Positions 41,931-43,633 of a stretch of DNA of 43,633 bases are shown here, piece by piece. The position numbers were made by a program, and so were the translations under genes. The stretch comes from Phycisphaerae bacterium (lineage in GTDB: Bacteria; Planctomycetota; Phycisphaerae; Sedimentisphaerales; Anaerohalosphaeraceae): positions 1-43,633 of the forward strand of contig JAGPMT010000025.1 in assembly GCA_018052735.1 (NCBI GenBank), given 5' to 3'. Position 1 is the first letter of the stretch, and the number at the start of each line of letters is the position of its first letter. The notes under the pieces are model-generated. The model saw nothing but the letters and a program-made list of their open reading frames with translations, ran no database searches and was not told the DNA's origin.

Positions 41931-43633
41931 ATGCGAAATATAGCGGCAGGGATGCAGAAAAAGGTCTGGCAGATACGTCCGGCCAGCCGTGATGCGGCTA
42001 AATTGGCCCAGTCGCTGAATATATCGCCGCTGGTCGCGCAAATTCTTATTAACCGCCAGCTTGACCAGACCGAACCAGCCCGTGCTTTTTTATCTCCCAA
42101 ACTGAGCGACTTGATTGCGCCGGAACAGATGTTCGGCATTTCCGAAGCGGCGGCGTGCATTCGTCAGGCGATTGAAAGCCGCAAAAAAATATCCATTTAC
42201 GGCGATTATGATGTGGATGGCATCACCAGTGTGGCAATTCTGTGGCATCTGCTGCAGATGCTGGGGGCGCAGGTGGATTATTATATTCCCCATCGTATCG
42301 ATGAGGGCTATGGTCTCAACAGCGACGCCGTGCGCCGACTGGCCGCCGGCGGCACAGAGCTTCTGATAACGGTTGATTGCGGGATTACCGCTGTCGAACC
42401 GGTGCGGCTGGCTCGGGAGATGGGCATCCAAACCCTTATAACCGATCATCATCAGCCGGGGGCAGTTCTGCCTGATGCGGCGGCTATCGTTCATCCGCGG
42501 CTGGATCCCGCCTACGGCAATCCGCACTCGGCCGGTGCGATGGTGGCATTTAAGCTGGCTTGGGCAGTGGCTAATGCCTACAAAAAAGGAGTTCAATTAT
42601 CAGCCCCGCTGCGTCAATATCTGCTCAATGCCACCACGCTGGCCGGCATCGGCACGATTGCCGATGTGGTGGACCTTCGGGGTGAAAACCGTGTGCTGGC
42701 CGGCTATGGATTGAAGGCGCTGGAGGCCTCCAATCTTGTCGGGATTCGGACGCTGGTGCAGACAGCCGAGCTGTATGCCGCTGATGTCAACAGCTATGCT
42801 GTAGCATTCCGTCTGGCCCCGATGCTCAATGCCGCCGGACGAATGGGACATGCCCGTCTGGCAGTCGAGCTGCTGACGACAGAAAGCGAAGTCCGAGCAA
42901 TCCAGATTGCACAGTACCTCAAAGACCAGAACCGTCTCCGCCAGAAATATCAATTGGATATCTTCAAGCAGGCCCGCCAGCGGATTGTGCAGATGGGGCT
43001 TCATCATCCGGACCGAAAAACCATTGTGCTGGCTGATGAGAACTGGCACACTGGTGTTATCGGCATCGTTGCTGCCCGGATTGTAGATGATTTTTATCGG
43101 CCGACGATTTTGATAAACACCGGCGAGGGAATTGGGCAGGGTTCCGGCCGCTCTATCGAGGGCTTTAATTTGCATGCGCATCTGGAGGCCTGTTCGGACT
43201 ATCTGATAAGTTTCGGCGGCCACGAGATGGCGGCTGGCTTGAGAATCGAACCGTCGCGCATAGCGGCGTTTGCAGAGGCATTTGAGGCATCCGCAGAACA
43301 GGCATTCAGGGAAAAGATGCCCGCGTCCTGTTTGACGATTGATGCCGAAGTGCGTATAGCCGATTTTACCGAACGGCTGATGAAAGAACTCAACTACCTC
43401 GAGCCGTTCGGGCAGGGCAATCCCAAGCCCCTCTTTGCTGTTCGCGGCGTCAAACTGATTGCTCCCCCGCGCAAGGTCGGCGCCCGCAATGACCACCTGC
43501 AGCTTTCGATTGCTGATGCCAGCGGAGCTGTCCGCTGTATCGGCTTCGGGATGGGAAATCTCGAAAAGAAACTGCTGGAGATTGACACATTCAGCGTCGC
43601 TTTCGAGCCGCAGTATAATACCTACAACGGCCG
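41931..43633 (+). CDS. recJ: Single-stranded-DNA-specific exonuclease RecJ, 3' end outside window
   Basis: About 567 residues are visible and the frame is open to the window end. DHH motifs: GDYDVDGITS (Asp92, 94, 96), VDCG (Asp149) and DHHQPG (172-177); the RecJ-specific LNAAGRMGHA follows. The DHHA1 part has SFGGHEMAAG with Gly-Gly-His at 429-431. The OB-fold part begins near LEPFGQGNPKPLFAVRGVKL and is cut off. It degrades single-stranded DNA 5' to 3' in recombination and mismatch repair. A second ATG at codon 8 with GCAGGG before it is a possible alternative start. Confidence 0.95.
   Translation, partial: MRNIAAGMQKKVWQIRPASRDAAKLAQSLNISPLVAQILINRQLDQTEPARAFLSPKLSDLIAPEQMFGISEAAACIRQAIESRKKISIYGDYDVDGITSVAILWHLLQMLGAQVDYYIPHRIDEGYGLNSDAVRRLAAGGTELLITVDCGITAVEPVRLAREMGIQTLITDHHQPGAVLPDAAAIVHPRLDPAYGNPHSAGAMVAFKLAWAVANAYKKGVQLSAPLRQYLLNATTLAGIGTIADVVDLRGENRVLAGYGLKALEASNLVGIRTLVQTAELYAADVNSYAVAFRLAPMLNAAGRMGHARLAVELLTTESEVRAIQIAQYLKDQNRLRQKYQLDIFKQARQRIVQMGLHHPDRKTIVLADENWHTGVIGIVAARIVDDFYRPTILINTGEGIGQGSGRSIEGFNLHAHLEACSDYLISFGGHEMAAGLRIEPSRIAAFAEAFEASAEQAFREKMPASCLTIDAEVRIADFTERLMKELNYLEPFGQGNPKPLFAVRGVKLIAPPRKVGARNDHLQLSIADASGAVRCIGFGMGNLEKKLLEIDTFSVAFEPQYNTYNG

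Noticed and set aside
42600-43496. 298-codon minus-strand frame opposite recJ
   Set aside because: RecJ motifs are continuous on the plus strand; the antisense frame shows no domain.
1-43633. tRNA, rRNA, CRISPR arrays, insertion sequences, phage genes
   Set aside because: None could be found by reading both strands; no repeated spacer pattern, transposase motif or tRNA cloverleaf was recognised.

Overview
The window (43,633 bases, moderate GC, standard stop codons) looks like chromosomal DNA from an anaerobic or microaerophilic Gram-negative-type bacterium, most likely a planctomycete of the Phycisphaerae/Sedimentisphaerales kind. This is inferred from an outer-membrane beta-barrel protein, a TonB-receptor fragment, lipoproteins, a BlaI/BlaR1 pair, a PadR gene next to a membrane protein whose C-terminus resembles planctomycete pseudopilin-like tails, and C_GCAxxG and TM1266-like small proteins. 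No rRNA, tRNA, CRISPR array, transposase or phage gene is visible, so the taxonomic guess rests on gene families only.

Layout. 1-4986 (minus strand): sulfate activation genes cysC-cysD-cysN-cysQ, then a SurA/PpiC-like lipoprotein with its own promoter. 5085-6732: intact blaI with twin operators, then a broken blaR1 and a truncated TonB-dependent receptor meeting tail to tail at a deletion-like junction. 6895-8582: endonuclease V and an outer-membrane barrel. 8675-12990: uvrA and an MFS exporter. 13355-16128: a YfiR-like periplasmic protein and a CHASE8-type hybrid histidine kinase. 16297-18451: a PadR regulator and a single-pass membrane protein of unknown function. 18472-22126: an operon of M3 peptidase, C_GCAxxG protein, M42 peptidase and a TM1266-like protein.

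22681-33755 is a metal(loid) and halide defence region with three control points. The first is an ArsR (operator palindrome at its promoter) followed by a permease, TrmO, a mini-thioredoxin, a DGC zinc-binding protein, a large thioredoxin/multi-cysteine protein and CcdA; this reads as a membrane export system coupled to a thiol electron relay. The second is a fluoride riboswitch driving crcB and a DUF190 gene. The third is an ArsR-ArsC fusion, a second ArsC, an ArsM with a C-terminal AhpD/CMD-like domain, and Acr3, all on the minus strand under an AT-rich palindrome. A decayed fragment carrying an in-frame TAG lies between the fluoride operon and an MFS gene.

33781-43633: a TRAP transporter (dctP, dctQ, dctM) followed by a universal stress protein and D-aminoacyl-tRNA deacylase, then queG, ileS and recJ, the last cut by the window edge. 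The most promising unexplained units are the permease/thioredoxin/DGC/CcdA operon and the YfiR plus CHASE8-kinase pair. The clearest genome scar is the blaR1/TonB-receptor junction.
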